DNA from: Methylotuvimicrobium sp018830325
GTDB lineage: Bacteria > Pseudomonadota > Gammaproteobacteria > Methylococcales > Methylomonadaceae
Reading direction: 5' to 3'
Assembly: GCF_044788715.1 (NCBI RefSeq)
Contig: NZ_CP173170.1
Location: forward strand, 4,464,001 to 4,528,000
DNA: 64,000 nucleotides
The notes below the pieces were generated by a model. That model was not told the DNA's origin. It ran no database searches and saw only the letters and a program-made list of their open reading frames with translations. Below are positions 1-8,833 of this stretch, piece by piece; within the stretch, counting starts at the first letter, position 1; each line of letters begins with the position of its first letter. The position numbers and the translations under genes were made by a program.

Positions 1-548
1 CGAGAATGCAAATCCGTCATATTACCCGCATCCTCCTCACTATTTCGGTGACCGTATTCAAGCCCAGGACGTCCTTTTGCCTCTTCCTCATTTAGATATA
101 CCGACACATCGCAGCCGCCATCCCCACGAGCGATGCTCTTAGCGATTTCCACCTTGGCATAACCGAAGTTTCTGGCCGCAATCCCGCCGAAAACACTAGA
201 GGTCATTCGGCATAATTCCGGAAAATGCGTCACACCCTCTCCAAAAGGACAGCAAGTATTTGTAACCCGAATACATTGACTATCCGCCGAGTCCAGAGAA
301 AATCCTCCGCCGATTTTATTTTTTAACCCAACAATTAACTCGATATAACTTTCCATATTTAAAGCACCATCAATATTGCGCTCTTCTCGATAAGTTTCTT
401 CAAAAAACCTTCCTGCAGTTCGGGCGATGTATTCGATAAGCTCCTCGCTATGCGTTTTGCCTTGCTGCTCGGCAGCATGCATCAACTCCAACACAAAAGT
501 CTGTAAAAAAAAAGTCGGCGTTAAATCGGAAAACGAAGTCTCATTCAT
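1..548 (-). CDS. Sensory/regulatory protein, N-terminal metOD1-like domain (partial)
   Basis: The reading frame opens at an ATG at 546-548, preceded on the minus strand by AAGGG, and stays open to the window edge, giving the first 182 residues. A Cys-rich block around residues 95-115 (TNTCCPFG, then PELCRMTSSVFGGIAARN) followed by GYAKVEIA and a Gly-Asp-Gly-Gly-Cys segment resembles the small-ligand sensing domain called metOD1, a relative of V4R domains found at the N terminus of signalling proteins. The output domain lies outside the window. It is divergent from an operon with a sigma-54-type promoter and two palindromes between, so a sigma-54-dependent activator of the DmpR/XylR layout is my inference. 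A histidine kinase or PAS/GAF protein is an alternative. Confidence 0.6.
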   Translation of the reverse strand, partial: MNETSFSDLTPTFFLQTFVLELMHAAEQQGKTHSEELIEYIARTAGRFFEETYREERNIDGALNMESYIELIVGLKNKIGGGFSLDSADSQCIRVTNTCCPFGEGVTHFPELCRMTSSVFGGIAARNFGYAKVEIAKSIARGDGGCDVSVYLNEEEAKGRPGLEYGHRNSEEDAGNMTDLHS

Positions 549-559
549 GCAGCACCCTT

Positions 560-595
560 GTGAAATTCAATTTCACTAATTGAAACATAATTTCA
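560..595. promoter_or_regulatory. Two tandem palindromes, candidate activator sites
   Basis: A perfect palindrome with 7-bp arms, GTGAAAT-TCA-ATTTCAC (560-576), is followed by a second with the same core, TGAAA-CATAA-TTTCA (581-595). The centres are 20 bp apart, two helical turns, so both face the same side of the DNA. They lie 65-100 bp upstream of the sigma-54-type promoter and 12 bp upstream of the start codon of the divergent regulator. This suits enhancer binding plus autoregulation. The role is inferred. Confidence 0.6.
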
Positions 596-658
596 CAAAA
601 CACACCACTACAAAACCTAATCCATTGTTAACAAGGTTATTTTTATTATTTAGTGCAT

Positions 659-674
659 TGGCATAAAGAATGCT
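659..674 (+). promoter_or_regulatory. Sigma-54-type -24/-12 promoter
   Basis: TGGCATAAAGAATGCT has GG and GC separated by exactly 10 bp, an intact TGGCA -24 element and TGCT at -12. It lies about 40 bp upstream of the DUF938 gene start at 713. Together with the upstream palindromes and the divergent sensory protein it forms a coherent sigma-54 control region. Confidence 0.65.
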
Positions 675-712
675 TGATTGAGCAGGCTATCCATAAAAAG
701 AGGATTTAAACC

Positions 713-1369
713 ATGAATCAAGACAGACCTCCTTTAGACCCACATCCGCTTAGCGAATATGTTGCATGGGCCGGCAGTCGAAATCGAGACCCGCTACTGG
801 GCGTATTAAAAGAAAAACTCCCGAAAGACCCGAGCCGCGTTCTCGAAATGGCCAGCGGCAGCGGCATGCACATCAATTATTTTGCACCACATTTCGACCA
901 CTTGCATTTTCATCCGTCGGATAAAGACATAGAAGTCTTCAATAACATCAAAAAATTATCCACGGAGCACAACAACGACAATATTGCCGACCCCGCACAC
1001 CTTGATCTAACCGAACCTGAAACCTGGTTTAATCCCGGACCCCCGAATAGCTTTTCAGCCATTTTTTGCATAAACATTTTTCAAGTTGCGCCAATAACAA
1101 TTGCCGATGGTATGATGGAATGCGCGTCGCATCTTTTGACTGACGAAGGCATTCTGCTGATTTACGGCCCATTCAAAGTCGAAGATTCCTTTACGACCGA
1201 TAGCAACAAAGAATTTCATGAAACGCTGAGTTCTGCCGGCGTTCCTGAATGGGGCTTAAAAGATGTGGCCGACCTCAGAAAAGCGGCCGAAAGACACGGC
1301 ATGGAACTAAAAGAACAAATCGATATGCCGGTCAACAACTTTTCTTTAATATTCGGTAAAAAAAACTAG
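713..1369 (+). CDS. DUF938 family class I SAM-dependent methyltransferase
   Basis: 218-residue soluble protein. The SAM-binding motif I is visible as LEMASGSGMH (residues 44-53), and the rest matches the DUF938 family of predicted methyltransferases (HPSDKD acidic turn, INIFQVAP, LLTDEGILLIYGPF). The substrate is unknown for the family. It is the first gene of a five-gene co-directional run behind a sigma-54-type promoter, ending 48 bp before the carbonic anhydrase gene. Full length for the family. Confidence 0.85.
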   Translation: MNQDRPPLDPHPLSEYVAWAGSRNRDPLLGVLKEKLPKDPSRVLEMASGSGMHINYFAPHFDHLHFHPSDKDIEVFNNIKKLSTEHNNDNIADPAHLDLTEPETWFNPGPPNSFSAIFCINIFQVAPITIADGMMECASHLLTDEGILLIYGPFKVEDSFTTDSNKEFHETLSSAGVPEWGLKDVADLRKAAERHGMELKEQIDMPVNNFSLIFGKKN

Positions 1370-1417
1370 TCGCGTAAATTACCGCGCGTCACTCACAATA
1401 ATAATGAGGAGAAACAC

Positions 1418-1993
1418 ATGAGCAATGTATTGAATGAAGTTTTACTTGCCAACCGCGAATACGCCAATAGTTTCGACAAAGGCGATCTGCCGATGCCGCC
1501 GGGACGCCGCTTTGCAATCCTAACTTGCATGGACGCTCGTCTCGATCCCGCCAAATACGCTGGCCTTTCCGAGGGTGACGCTCACGTCATACGCAATGCC
1601 GGTGGACGCGCCAGCGACGATGCGATCCGTTCGCTAGTCATTTCCTATAAGCTTTTAGGTACACGCGAATGGTTCGTGATCCATCATACCGACTGCGGCA
1701 TGGAAACCTTCACGAATGAAATTATGGGCGACTTATTATCTAGTAGCCTAAAAACCGCTTCGGTCGATGCCGATGGCTGGCATGACAGTTGCGAAGGCCC
1801 CGGTTGCACCGACGGCAAATACATCAATTGGCTGACCATCAAGGATCAGGCGCAAAGCGTTACCGAAGATGTGATGCGCATTAGAAACAGCCCGTTAGTG
1901 CCGTCCGATATTCCGGTTTACGGCTATATCTATGACGTAAAAACCGGTAAATTAATCGAAGTTCCCGAAGCGACAGCAGCGGGACGTATTTAA
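1418..1993 (+). CDS. Beta-carbonic anhydrase
   Basis: 191-residue beta-class carbonic anhydrase interconverting CO2 and bicarbonate in the cytoplasm. Zinc ligands are visible as Cys37 in CMDARLDP, and His90 and Cys93 in HHTDCGM; the Asp39-Arg41 dyad is intact. The length and the C-terminal VYGYIYDVKTG strand resemble the short type common in actinobacteria and proteobacteria. GAGGAG lies just upstream of the ATG. Only 2 bp separate its stop from the SDR start, so the two are probably translationally linked. Bicarbonate supply to a carboxylation encoded elsewhere is possible but not shown. Confidence 0.9.
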   Translation: MSNVLNEVLLANREYANSFDKGDLPMPPGRRFAILTCMDARLDPAKYAGLSEGDAHVIRNAGGRASDDAIRSLVISYKLLGTREWFVIHHTDCGMETFTNEIMGDLLSSSLKTASVDADGWHDSCEGPGCTDGKYINWLTIKDQAQSVTEDVMRIRNSPLVPSDIPVYGYIYDVKTGKLIEVPEATAAGRI

Positions 1994-1995
1994 CG

Positions 1996-2730
1996 ATGCA
2001 GCAAAAATGTTCAGCCGTAGTCATAGGTGTAGGCCCGGAGCAAGGCCTGGGCGCCACACTCGCCAAATATTTTTCGTCCAAAGGTTTGCACGTTTTTATT
2101 GCAGGCCGAAGTGAAGATAAGCTGCTACATGTGGCCAAAACCATTCGCCAACAAGGGGGATCGGCCACCTTAGTCGTCGCCGATGCAACGGTTGAACACG
2201 ACATTGAGCATCTTTTCGAAACAATAGCCTTACAAGGCTATCCACTCGAAATTGCCGCCTACAATGTCGACAGCAATATTCGTAGCCCACTTTTGGAAAC
2301 TGAAAACGAAACATTCTCTCGTTTGTGGCAGCAAAATTGTTTGGGTGGATTTTTATTCGGCAAGGAAGCCGTCTCTTTAATGCTCGAACGCGGCAAAGGC
2401 ACGCTGTTTTTTACAGGCGCCACCGCTTCGCTGAGAGCGAAACCGCCGTTTACCGCTTTCGCTTCGGCCAAAGCCGGACTTAGAGCCTTGGCGCAAGGCA
2501 TGGCGCGAGAATTCTCGCCGCGCGGGATTCATGTCGTGCATACAATTCTCGACGGCGTGATCGACGGCGAACGAGCCAGAACGCAATTCCCCGAGTTTGT
2601 CGCACAAAAGGGTCCGGAAGGCTTGATGCAACTCGATGCAATCGCCGACACCTATTGGGCGATGCATCAACAACACCCGAGCGCCTGGACACACGAACTC
2701 GACTTGCGACCTTTTAAAGAATCTTTTTGA
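1996..2730 (+). CDS. Atypical short-chain dehydrogenase/reductase-like protein
   Basis: 244-residue Rossmann-fold SDR relative. The N-terminal nucleotide site is VIGVGPEQGLGA (residues 9-20), a departure from the classical TGxxxGIG. The active-site region keeps Ser145 (TGATAS) and Lys159, but the catalytic Tyr of YxxxK is Phe155 (FASAK). Classical SDR hydride-transfer chemistry is therefore likely altered or absent. Members with FASAK are known as unassigned SDRs. It starts 2 bp after the carbonic anhydrase stop and ends 9 bp before the DUF1326 gene. Confidence 0.8.
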   Translation: MQQKCSAVVIGVGPEQGLGATLAKYFSSKGLHVFIAGRSEDKLLHVAKTIRQQGGSATLVVADATVEHDIEHLFETIALQGYPLEIAAYNVDSNIRSPLLETENETFSRLWQQNCLGGFLFGKEAVSLMLERGKGTLFFTGATASLRAKPPFTAFASAKAGLRALAQGMAREFSPRGIHVVHTILDGVIDGERARTQFPEFVAQKGPEGLMQLDAIADTYWAMHQQHPSAWTHELDLRPFKESF

Positions 2731-2739
2731 CAGAACGTT

Positions 2740-3351
2740 ATGAACCAAACCGATAAAACTTGGCATTTAAAAGGCGGCTATTTCGAAGCTTGTAACTGCG
2801 AAACCGCCTGCCCTTGCATCTGGCTGAAACCTCCTAGCGAAGGCACCTGTAAATTACTGGTCGCTTGGCATATCGAAACAGGCCATTACCAACAGGTTTC
2901 GCTCGACAATCTTAATGTAGTCCTGGCCTGCTACTCGCCAGGGACGATGATCGAAGGCAACTGGCAAGCCGCGCTCTATATCGACGACCGCGCTGACGAC
3001 GATCAAGCAAACGCGATTACCGAAATCTTCGGCGGCCGCGCGGGCGGACATCCGCAAATTTTGATGAGTTTAGTTAGTGAAGTGCTCGGCATCGAAAAAA
3101 CGCCGATACATTATTCGGCCGAAAACAACCAACGCCGCCTGAGCATTCCGGGCATCGCCGAAGCCGAAATCGAAAGCATTCAAGGCATATCCGGCGGCGA
3201 ATCGACAATCAGCAATCCGCCTCTGTGCGTGGTTCCCTCACACGCCTCGATCGTTGCCCGCTCCAAACATTACCGTTACAAAGATTATCAATACGACTGG
3301 ACCTTCTCGGAACGCAACGGCTTTTACTCCGATTTCGAATACCGTCCCTAA
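2740..3351 (+). CDS. DUF1326 family protein
   Basis: 203-residue soluble protein. The family's Cys motif CNCETACPC (Cys18, 20, 24 and 26) sits near the N terminus and suggests metal or redox chemistry. DUF1326 genes are usually found directly beside DUF2182 membrane proteins, as here (3 bp apart), so the two probably form one functional unit. No biochemical role is established to my knowledge. Confidence 0.85.
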   Translation: MNQTDKTWHLKGGYFEACNCETACPCIWLKPPSEGTCKLLVAWHIETGHYQQVSLDNLNVVLACYSPGTMIEGNWQAALYIDDRADDDQANAITEIFGGRAGGHPQILMSLVSEVLGIEKTPIHYSAENNQRRLSIPGIAEAEIESIQGISGGESTISNPPLCVVPSHASIVARSKHYRYKDYQYDWTFSERNGFYSDFEYRP

Positions 3352-3354
3352 GTC

Positions 3355-4107
3355 GTGACCCGAACCCAAAATACGCTGTTTGCGGCCTTACTGGCCGTTA
3401 ATCTCATGGCATGGACTGGGGTATTCTGGCAATACCGTTACATGACCGAAACGCCAATGATGGAAATGTGGATGCCGCCCTCCGCGGCTTCTGCGTGGTC
3501 TGCTTTCGATTTCGGCATCGTCTTCTTGATGTGGACCGTCATGATGACCGCGATGATGCTTCCTTCCGCATTTCCGACCGTGCTGGCATTTGCCACCATT
3601 TGCCGCAGACGAGGTCAATCCCTCTATCGCTTATCCTCGCTGTTCGTGCTCGGTTATTTGAGCATCTGGCTTTTATTCAGCGTCGTATTGACTCTACTGC
3701 AATGGCAAATGCACGGCCTGCTCTGGCTGTCTCCAATGATGGATAACAATAATCGGATTCTCGCCATTGCGATACTATTATTGGCTGGCGCCTATCAGTT
3801 TTCTCCGACCAAGAACGCTTGCCTAAGCTATTGTCAAAGCCCGGTCGGCTTTTTAATGAACCGATGGCGCGATGGCGCAATAGGCGCCTATCGAATGGGA
3901 ACACAACATGGATCTGTTTGCTTGGGCTGTTGCTGGGCCGAAATGCTGGTGATGTTTTCGGTTGGTCTGATGAACATTACCGGCATGCTGGTTTTGACGT
4001 TACTCATCACGCTCGAAAAATTGAGTCCATTCAATGCTACAACCAGCGCAAGAATTGGTGGACTTCTATTTTTAGCTTGGGCAGGCGGGGTCATGTTTAG
4101 CGGCTAA
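3355..4107 (+). CDS. DUF2182 predicted metal-binding integral membrane protein
   Basis: 250 residues, starting at a GTG 3 bp after the DUF1326 stop. Several hydrophobic helices are very rich in methionine (for example MWTVMMTAMMLPSA). The family's two conserved Cys blocks are present: YQFSPTKNACLSYCQSP, and SVCLGCCWAEMLVMF. The Met and Cys content suggests a soft metal ligand set such as copper, which is inference. It is the last gene of the sigma-54 operon. Confidence 0.85.
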   Translation: MTRTQNTLFAALLAVNLMAWTGVFWQYRYMTETPMMEMWMPPSAASAWSAFDFGIVFLMWTVMMTAMMLPSAFPTVLAFATICRRRGQSLYRLSSLFVLGYLSIWLLFSVVLTLLQWQMHGLLWLSPMMDNNNRILAIAILLLAGAYQFSPTKNACLSYCQSPVGFLMNRWRDGAIGAYRMGTQHGSVCLGCCWAEMLVMFSVGLMNITGMLVLTLLITLEKLSPFNATTSARIGGLLFLAWAGGVMFSG

Positions 4108-4384
4108 CGCTCGTAAATCGAGAAAAAAGAACACATTCTTGTGCGTGATATCGGAAGGTTCACGCGATTTCGCCCTAAATCCGGCCCATTCCGGACCGGT
4201 CAAGGCAAAGCAATTAACCTAAATTCTGCAGTTCAACCATGAAGTTCGTGAAGTACTTCAAGAGAATACCTAAATATTCCAACTAACCTTTCGAGTGAAC
4301 GAAAGCTTCATACAAAAGCATAACAGATTATTGAATTAACTTATTATTCTACATGATCTTCATGGTGAAATTCTGTTTCTAGGA
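4108..4384. other. Convergent intergenic region
   Basis: The sigma-54 operon and the TonB-receptor gene converge here. I see no ORF or strong terminator. AACCTAAATTCTGCAG near 4218 resembles other AACCTAAATTC fragments scattered in the window. Confidence 0.4.
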
Positions 4385-6664
4385 TTAAATATCAAAGTCG
4401 AGCTCGAAACCTCCATAGGCGAAAATCGGCATGCCAGGACGAGGACCGTGAGGCTGTCTCGAAACGTTATATTCTTCGTTATTGGCGTTTTGTACGCCGC
4501 CGAGCAATTTGATGCCTTTCGTTACCTGGTAATAAGCCGAAACATCGACGATGACATAGTCATCTGTTTTACCGAATCGAGCATCGGGATTCCCGCCACC
4601 ATCCAGTTGCAACGACGTGTTACTCGCGCTGGTATAAGTTTCGCCGACATAGTTGCCGGTCACGTCGAGACCCCATTTGTCAAAATGAATACCACTGCCG
4701 AAACTGACCGCATATTCGGGAATATACGGCATGCGATTCCCTTTTTTGCCGAAACTGAAAATCGACTCGGCATCTGATGAAGCGGCATCGTTCAATTGCA
4801 CGGTATCGGTGTAGGTAAAAGACACGAAGTACGGATTACGGAAACCCCAACCGAACGCCTGTCCAGCGTCGAAATTGAGAGCCAGCTCAACCCCGCGCGA
4901 ATCGACTTCTCCGAAGTTTTGGTTATTATCGCTGCCGGTACCACCGATACTATCGACAACCAATAAATTTTCAAATTGCGTATAAAATCCGATGACTTCA
5001 GCTGAAAATGCGCCGCGAGTATAACGCGCCCCCAACTCATAAGCATTGCTGGATTCCTCGGTCAAGCCATCGACAACGGCATCCTGCGGCCCAGGAGGTG
5101 AAAAACCCTTATGCACACTACCGAACATCATGAATTCATCGCTGAATTTATAATCCAAACTGGCTCCACCTGCATACATATCGAGAGAACTGGTACCGCT
5201 CTCGTTACTTTTTCCGGGGTTAAAATTTTGATTTGTCTGTACTAAATGCTCATAGCGTATACCCGGCGTGAATCCCCAATTGCCGAATTCGATTCGGTCT
5301 TTCAGGAAAAATGCATAGGCACGTGTATCCTGCCTTCTGTTATCCTGGCTTCCCGGAGCTCCGACCACTTTATTTGTGATTGCACCTGAGTCAGACTGTG
5401 TGTAAGTGGTATCGTGTTGAAAGCGCTTTTCACCGTCTTCGTGATAGCGGAAACCACCGCTCAATTCATGACTGGTTTCGCCTAAATCGAAGCGATAATT
5501 CGCGACCGACTCGACACCACCTAGATAATATTCACGGTTATTGTCTCTAACCCTCAATCCGCAAGATTGCCCGGCAGCCAGCTCACCTCTCAAACAGGAT
5601 AATCCCAAGCCGTTATTAGCGCCTGCCAACGCGGCCGACAAATTCATATTCCCCGGCGTGCCACCGCGCAGATCATTCAACTTGCTCCAATTACGGGCAA
5701 ACTCGCTGTAATAAGCCGTCGTGACGATATCCAAATCGTCGGTCGGCGAAATGAAATAGCGTGCGAAGCCTCTGAAATGCTCGGTTTCGATATTATCGAA
5801 TCGAGATGCCGCATAACGGCGATAGGGATCGCGTCTAAAATCGGTTTCACTCAAGCCAAGATAGGTTTCGTCGGCATCCATGTTCGAATAGCCGAATTTG
5901 ACCTCGAGTCTTTGGTACATTTCGGTATTCGGCTCCCACATTAAGCGCACCATCGGCTCGACCTGTGAAAAACCGGTATTATCGCTTCCTTCATAACCTG
6001 CGGTCGAATCGATCGTCTTGAAGCCGTCGGAGCGCCGATAAAACCCCTCGACTAGATAACCGAAACGCCCGAATTCTGTGTCGTGGGTCTTGCCGACATA
6101 ACCGTGAGAACGGACCTCGTCGTAGCTACCATAAATCGTCTTCAGATAGGCCTTGCCGTCCTCCGGAATCGGCGTCGACAAATAGTTCAACACGCCGCCG
6201 GTGATATGCGGGCCGTATTTAACCTGACTACCGCCTTTCATGACCTCGACGCCGCTCATGCGACCGCCGGCAGGATTAAAATAAGCGGCAGGAGAGGAAT
6301 AAGGCGCAGGAGCAGTCAAAACGCCGTCTTCCATTACAGTAATCTTGGCGCTACGCGTCGTATCGACGCCACGGAAACTGATATTCGGAAACAGACCGAA
6401 ACCATCTTCCTCGCGAATATTGACTCCGGGTACTTTACGCAAAATCCGATTGATGTCGCTATAAGTCTGATCGCGAATATCACCGGTATCGAGATATTGC
6501 GCCGAAGCCGGCATATCTCGAGCCTTACTCGGGTCGCCGATAACCTTGACTGTATCGAGAATCGTCGGTGGCGCGTCTTTGTCGACGGCCTGTGCCGCCG
6601 TTGCCACACTAACTGAAAGACAGGCAAGCGATAGCGGCCCGATCACCCGTTTCGAATGAAACAT
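4385..6664 (-). CDS. TonB-dependent outer membrane receptor, FecA-like
   Basis: 759-residue TonB-dependent receptor for uptake of a ferric chelate or similar ligand across the outer membrane. A Sec signal peptide ends near Ala26. The plug follows (roughly residues 35-160, with VPGVNIREEDGFGLFPNISF and the VEVMKGG box), then a beta-barrel to the C terminus, which ends in alternating aromatics (FELDFDI). There is no N-terminal signalling extension, so it is a plain transporter. A Fur-like box lies about 110 bp upstream, consistent with iron repression. The ligand cannot be told from sequence. Confidence 0.9.
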   Translation of the reverse strand: MFHSKRVIGPLSLACLSVSVATAAQAVDKDAPPTILDTVKVIGDPSKARDMPASAQYLDTGDIRDQTYSDINRILRKVPGVNIREEDGFGLFPNISFRGVDTTRSAKITVMEDGVLTAPAPYSSPAAYFNPAGGRMSGVEVMKGGSQVKYGPHITGGVLNYLSTPIPEDGKAYLKTIYGSYDEVRSHGYVGKTHDTEFGRFGYLVEGFYRRSDGFKTIDSTAGYEGSDNTGFSQVEPMVRLMWEPNTEMYQRLEVKFGYSNMDADETYLGLSETDFRRDPYRRYAASRFDNIETEHFRGFARYFISPTDDLDIVTTAYYSEFARNWSKLNDLRGGTPGNMNLSAALAGANNGLGLSCLRGELAAGQSCGLRVRDNNREYYLGGVESVANYRFDLGETSHELSGGFRYHEDGEKRFQHDTTYTQSDSGAITNKVVGAPGSQDNRRQDTRAYAFFLKDRIEFGNWGFTPGIRYEHLVQTNQNFNPGKSNESGTSSLDMYAGGASLDYKFSDEFMMFGSVHKGFSPPGPQDAVVDGLTEESSNAYELGARYTRGAFSAEVIGFYTQFENLLVVDSIGGTGSDNNQNFGEVDSRGVELALNFDAGQAFGWGFRNPYFVSFTYTDTVQLNDAASSDAESIFSFGKKGNRMPYIPEYAVSFGSGIHFDKWGLDVTGNYVGETYTSASNTSLQLDGGGNPDARFGKTDDYVIVDVSAYYQVTKGIKLLGGVQNANNEEYNVSRQPHGPRPGMPIFAYGGFELDFDI

Positions 6665-6764
6665 AATTCCCCCAAATGATATTAATTATTTTACAACCGG
6701 ACGCAAACCGGAATGATTTTTGTGGATCAAAAAAGTAAACGCATACAATACAGCAAGCGTTATT

Positions 6765-6783
6765 AATAATCAATATCATTCGT
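6765..6783 (-). promoter_or_regulatory. Fur-box-like site upstream of the TonB receptor
   Basis: On the minus strand ACGAATGATATTGATTATT matches 13 of 19 positions of the Fur consensus by hand comparison. A further AT-rich partial match (AATGATATTAATTATT) lies at about 6674-6689, close to the start codon. Iron-dependent repression is inferred. Confidence 0.55.
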
Positions 6784-6858
6784 ATAGAGATCTAAAGACT
6801 GCTCCCTTTTTTAAATCTCATGAAAATTACAAATTAATACAGCCCTCTCCAAACAAAA

Positions 6859-6879
6859 ACGGCGCCTTAAAGGCGCCGT
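6859..6879 (-). terminator. Rho-independent terminator of the porin gene
   Basis: ACGGCGCCT-TAA-AGGCGCCGT is a perfect hairpin followed on the minus strand by a T-rich tract (GTTTTTGTTT). It lies 28 bp past the porin stop codon and before the TonB-receptor promoter. Confidence 0.85.
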
Positions 6880-6907
6880 AATATTCAACTTCAAATTTGT
6901 GCTGTAA

Positions 6908-8110
6908 TTAGAAACGTATGATTGCGTCGGCAGAAATAAGAACCTGATCGTCCGAAGCACCGGCATCGAAAGCGTTCGCACCGGTTACCCAATCGTATCT
7001 GATTTCAGGTCTTAACATCAACCAGGATAGCGGAGAATAATTAACACCGGCCGTAATCGCGAAGAAGTGATTTTTTTCGTCCATAACCTGAGTTCCGTCT
7101 TGGTCGCGGAACCATTCGAAACGCAGGCCGGTCGCCAATTCATCATTGACGTCATAGGTCAGATACTGGTTGACGCCATACCATCTTCTATCGCCGCCGA
7201 ACTGATATTCGTTGTCCTGAACCCCGAAATCGTGCTGCAAGGTATAGTGCAAGTTATCGAGAAAATCATGAGATAAAACAATACTATACATCGAGCGGTG
7301 ACGCTCGATTTTAGAACCGTCTGCAGTATCGCCCCTATCGGCCACGATAGTGTCACCCGTAATGAAAGAGACTGCCACCGAGGTTTTCTCGTCATCGGTC
7401 GTATAACTCACGCCACCGAGAAAATTAGCCGGCTGTTGAAAAAACGAATCCCAACCGGAGACCACACCACCTGTTAACTCGAAGTTATTGTTGAGCGGAT
7501 ACGACATCAACACACCTGTGTGCGTAAACGGCTCGCCGTATTGCATCGTATAGGCATGCGAAAAGAAAAAGTTATCCGGTGCGGTAACCACCTCGTTCCC
7601 GATAATCGTATAAAAGTGACCCACTTTAGTCGTCAAACCGTTACCGATCGGCGCAAACAATTCGGCATACACTTGCGGAAATGCCAGTTTATAAAACCGC
7701 GAGGAAGAATCGACAACAAGATTATCGTCGAAGTTACCTTGCGTAGTAAAACCCGCATCCACACCATAGACAACATCGGCACGAAAACCCAAATCCCATT
7801 TATTACTTTCAGTATCAACCGCTTTTTCGATATAGCCATACAATTGATGCATATGGAATTCGTTCGAACGGTTATTGAATGTTACCGGACCATTCGTTTT
7901 GTCGCGAGGATCATCCGGATTTCCGGCAATACCGCCCGAAACCCAACCGCCGAACTCGATTCCAAGATCGCGCATCGGCGCGGTTTTGTTGATATCGGAA
8001 CCCGTCAAACTCTCAATAAGACCTTTATCTTCAGCCTGCACCGCCGATGACATCAACATCGCGCTTACAAGAGTCAATCGCCAACCGTTTTGTTTTTTAT
8101 TTATGTACAT
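6908..8110 (-). CDS. Outer membrane beta-barrel porin (OmpL/Bbp2-like)
   Basis: 400 residues. A signal peptide ends at Ala26 (SSAVQA). The body consists of alternating amphipathic beta strands and ends in ADAIIRF with a C-terminal Phe, the usual outer-membrane assembly signal. The segments around WDLGFRADVVYG and KVGHFYTIIG resemble the OmpL-like beta-barrel porin-2 family found in many proteobacteria. Monocistronic, with its own terminator. Solute specificity is unknown. Confidence 0.8.
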   Translation of the reverse strand: MYINKKQNGWRLTLVSAMLMSSAVQAEDKGLIESLTGSDINKTAPMRDLGIEFGGWVSGGIAGNPDDPRDKTNGPVTFNNRSNEFHMHQLYGYIEKAVDTESNKWDLGFRADVVYGVDAGFTTQGNFDDNLVVDSSSRFYKLAFPQVYAELFAPIGNGLTTKVGHFYTIIGNEVVTAPDNFFFSHAYTMQYGEPFTHTGVLMSYPLNNNFELTGGVVSGWDSFFQQPANFLGGVSYTTDDEKTSVAVSFITGDTIVADRGDTADGSKIERHRSMYSIVLSHDFLDNLHYTLQHDFGVQDNEYQFGGDRRWYGVNQYLTYDVNDELATGLRFEWFRDQDGTQVMDEKNHFFAITAGVNYSPLSWLMLRPEIRYDWVTGANAFDAGASDDQVLISADAIIRF

Positions 8111-8833
8111 AAGTGTCGCCTATTTAAGTAGAGTAGCTATCGGAAAACATTTTTGTGAATCAGTTATTCAAATGACTTTGATTAATCTTGCTTATTAACT
8201 AAAGTTCCTAACCCTATTGATTCGTCATGATTTTAGTATAGCTTTTGTTGCGTTTTACGCAAAATGTAGCATTAAAGATACAACCCGACTTGTATAAAGC
8301 AGACAATATGCCAATATTAAAATACACTTAACAAACAACGCATAAGAAAATAAAACCTCTACCAACATAAAAGCAACCGCCCTTTTATAGGGCATATTAA
8401 TCAACAAAAGCACAATTTAGGTGCGGCAATCACTGCGCTATAAGACCTTGCACCGAAGAGACACTTATCTCAAACATAACAATCATGTCTCAACCCTATA
8501 ATAATGAAATAAACCCATGCTATAAAACCGATGCGAAAATGACATAAAACCGCAACGCCCAAGCCTCGAATATTCTCATAACCAAGGCCTGCTCGTTTTT
8601 ACCGCAAAGCAATTCAAGATGATGTTGCCTTGTTTTTTCAATATAATGCATGCCGAACGACTTTAATTTCAGCCCATTTGCATCTGCTCTAGGACTCCGG
8701 ATACTAGCCATACTCGTAACCAAGCGCCTTTTTTAATCGCAACCGAAGTTAGTTGAATGCCCTGATTAACACTTAAAGCCGTATCAACTTTTAATGATTT
8801 GACCTCCCATAAGGTCCACGGAGAACCCAAGCT
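8111..8833. other. Long divergent intergenic region between porin and oadA
   Basis: AT-rich region holding the promoters of the porin (minus) and oadA (plus). A short palindrome TTGCGT-TTT-ACGCAA at 8248-8262 could be an operator. A hairpin GACCT-CCCATA-AGGTC at 8801-8816 lies just before the oadA ribosome-binding site. The only sizeable ORF (8520-8723, minus) shows no coding signs. I find no oadG-like gene here. Confidence 0.5.

Noticed and set aside
8520..8723. 67-codon minus-strand ORF in the porin-oadA spacer
   Set aside because: No ribosome-binding site or recognisable pattern. Considered as a possible OadG but it has no N-terminal membrane helix and is on the wrong strand.
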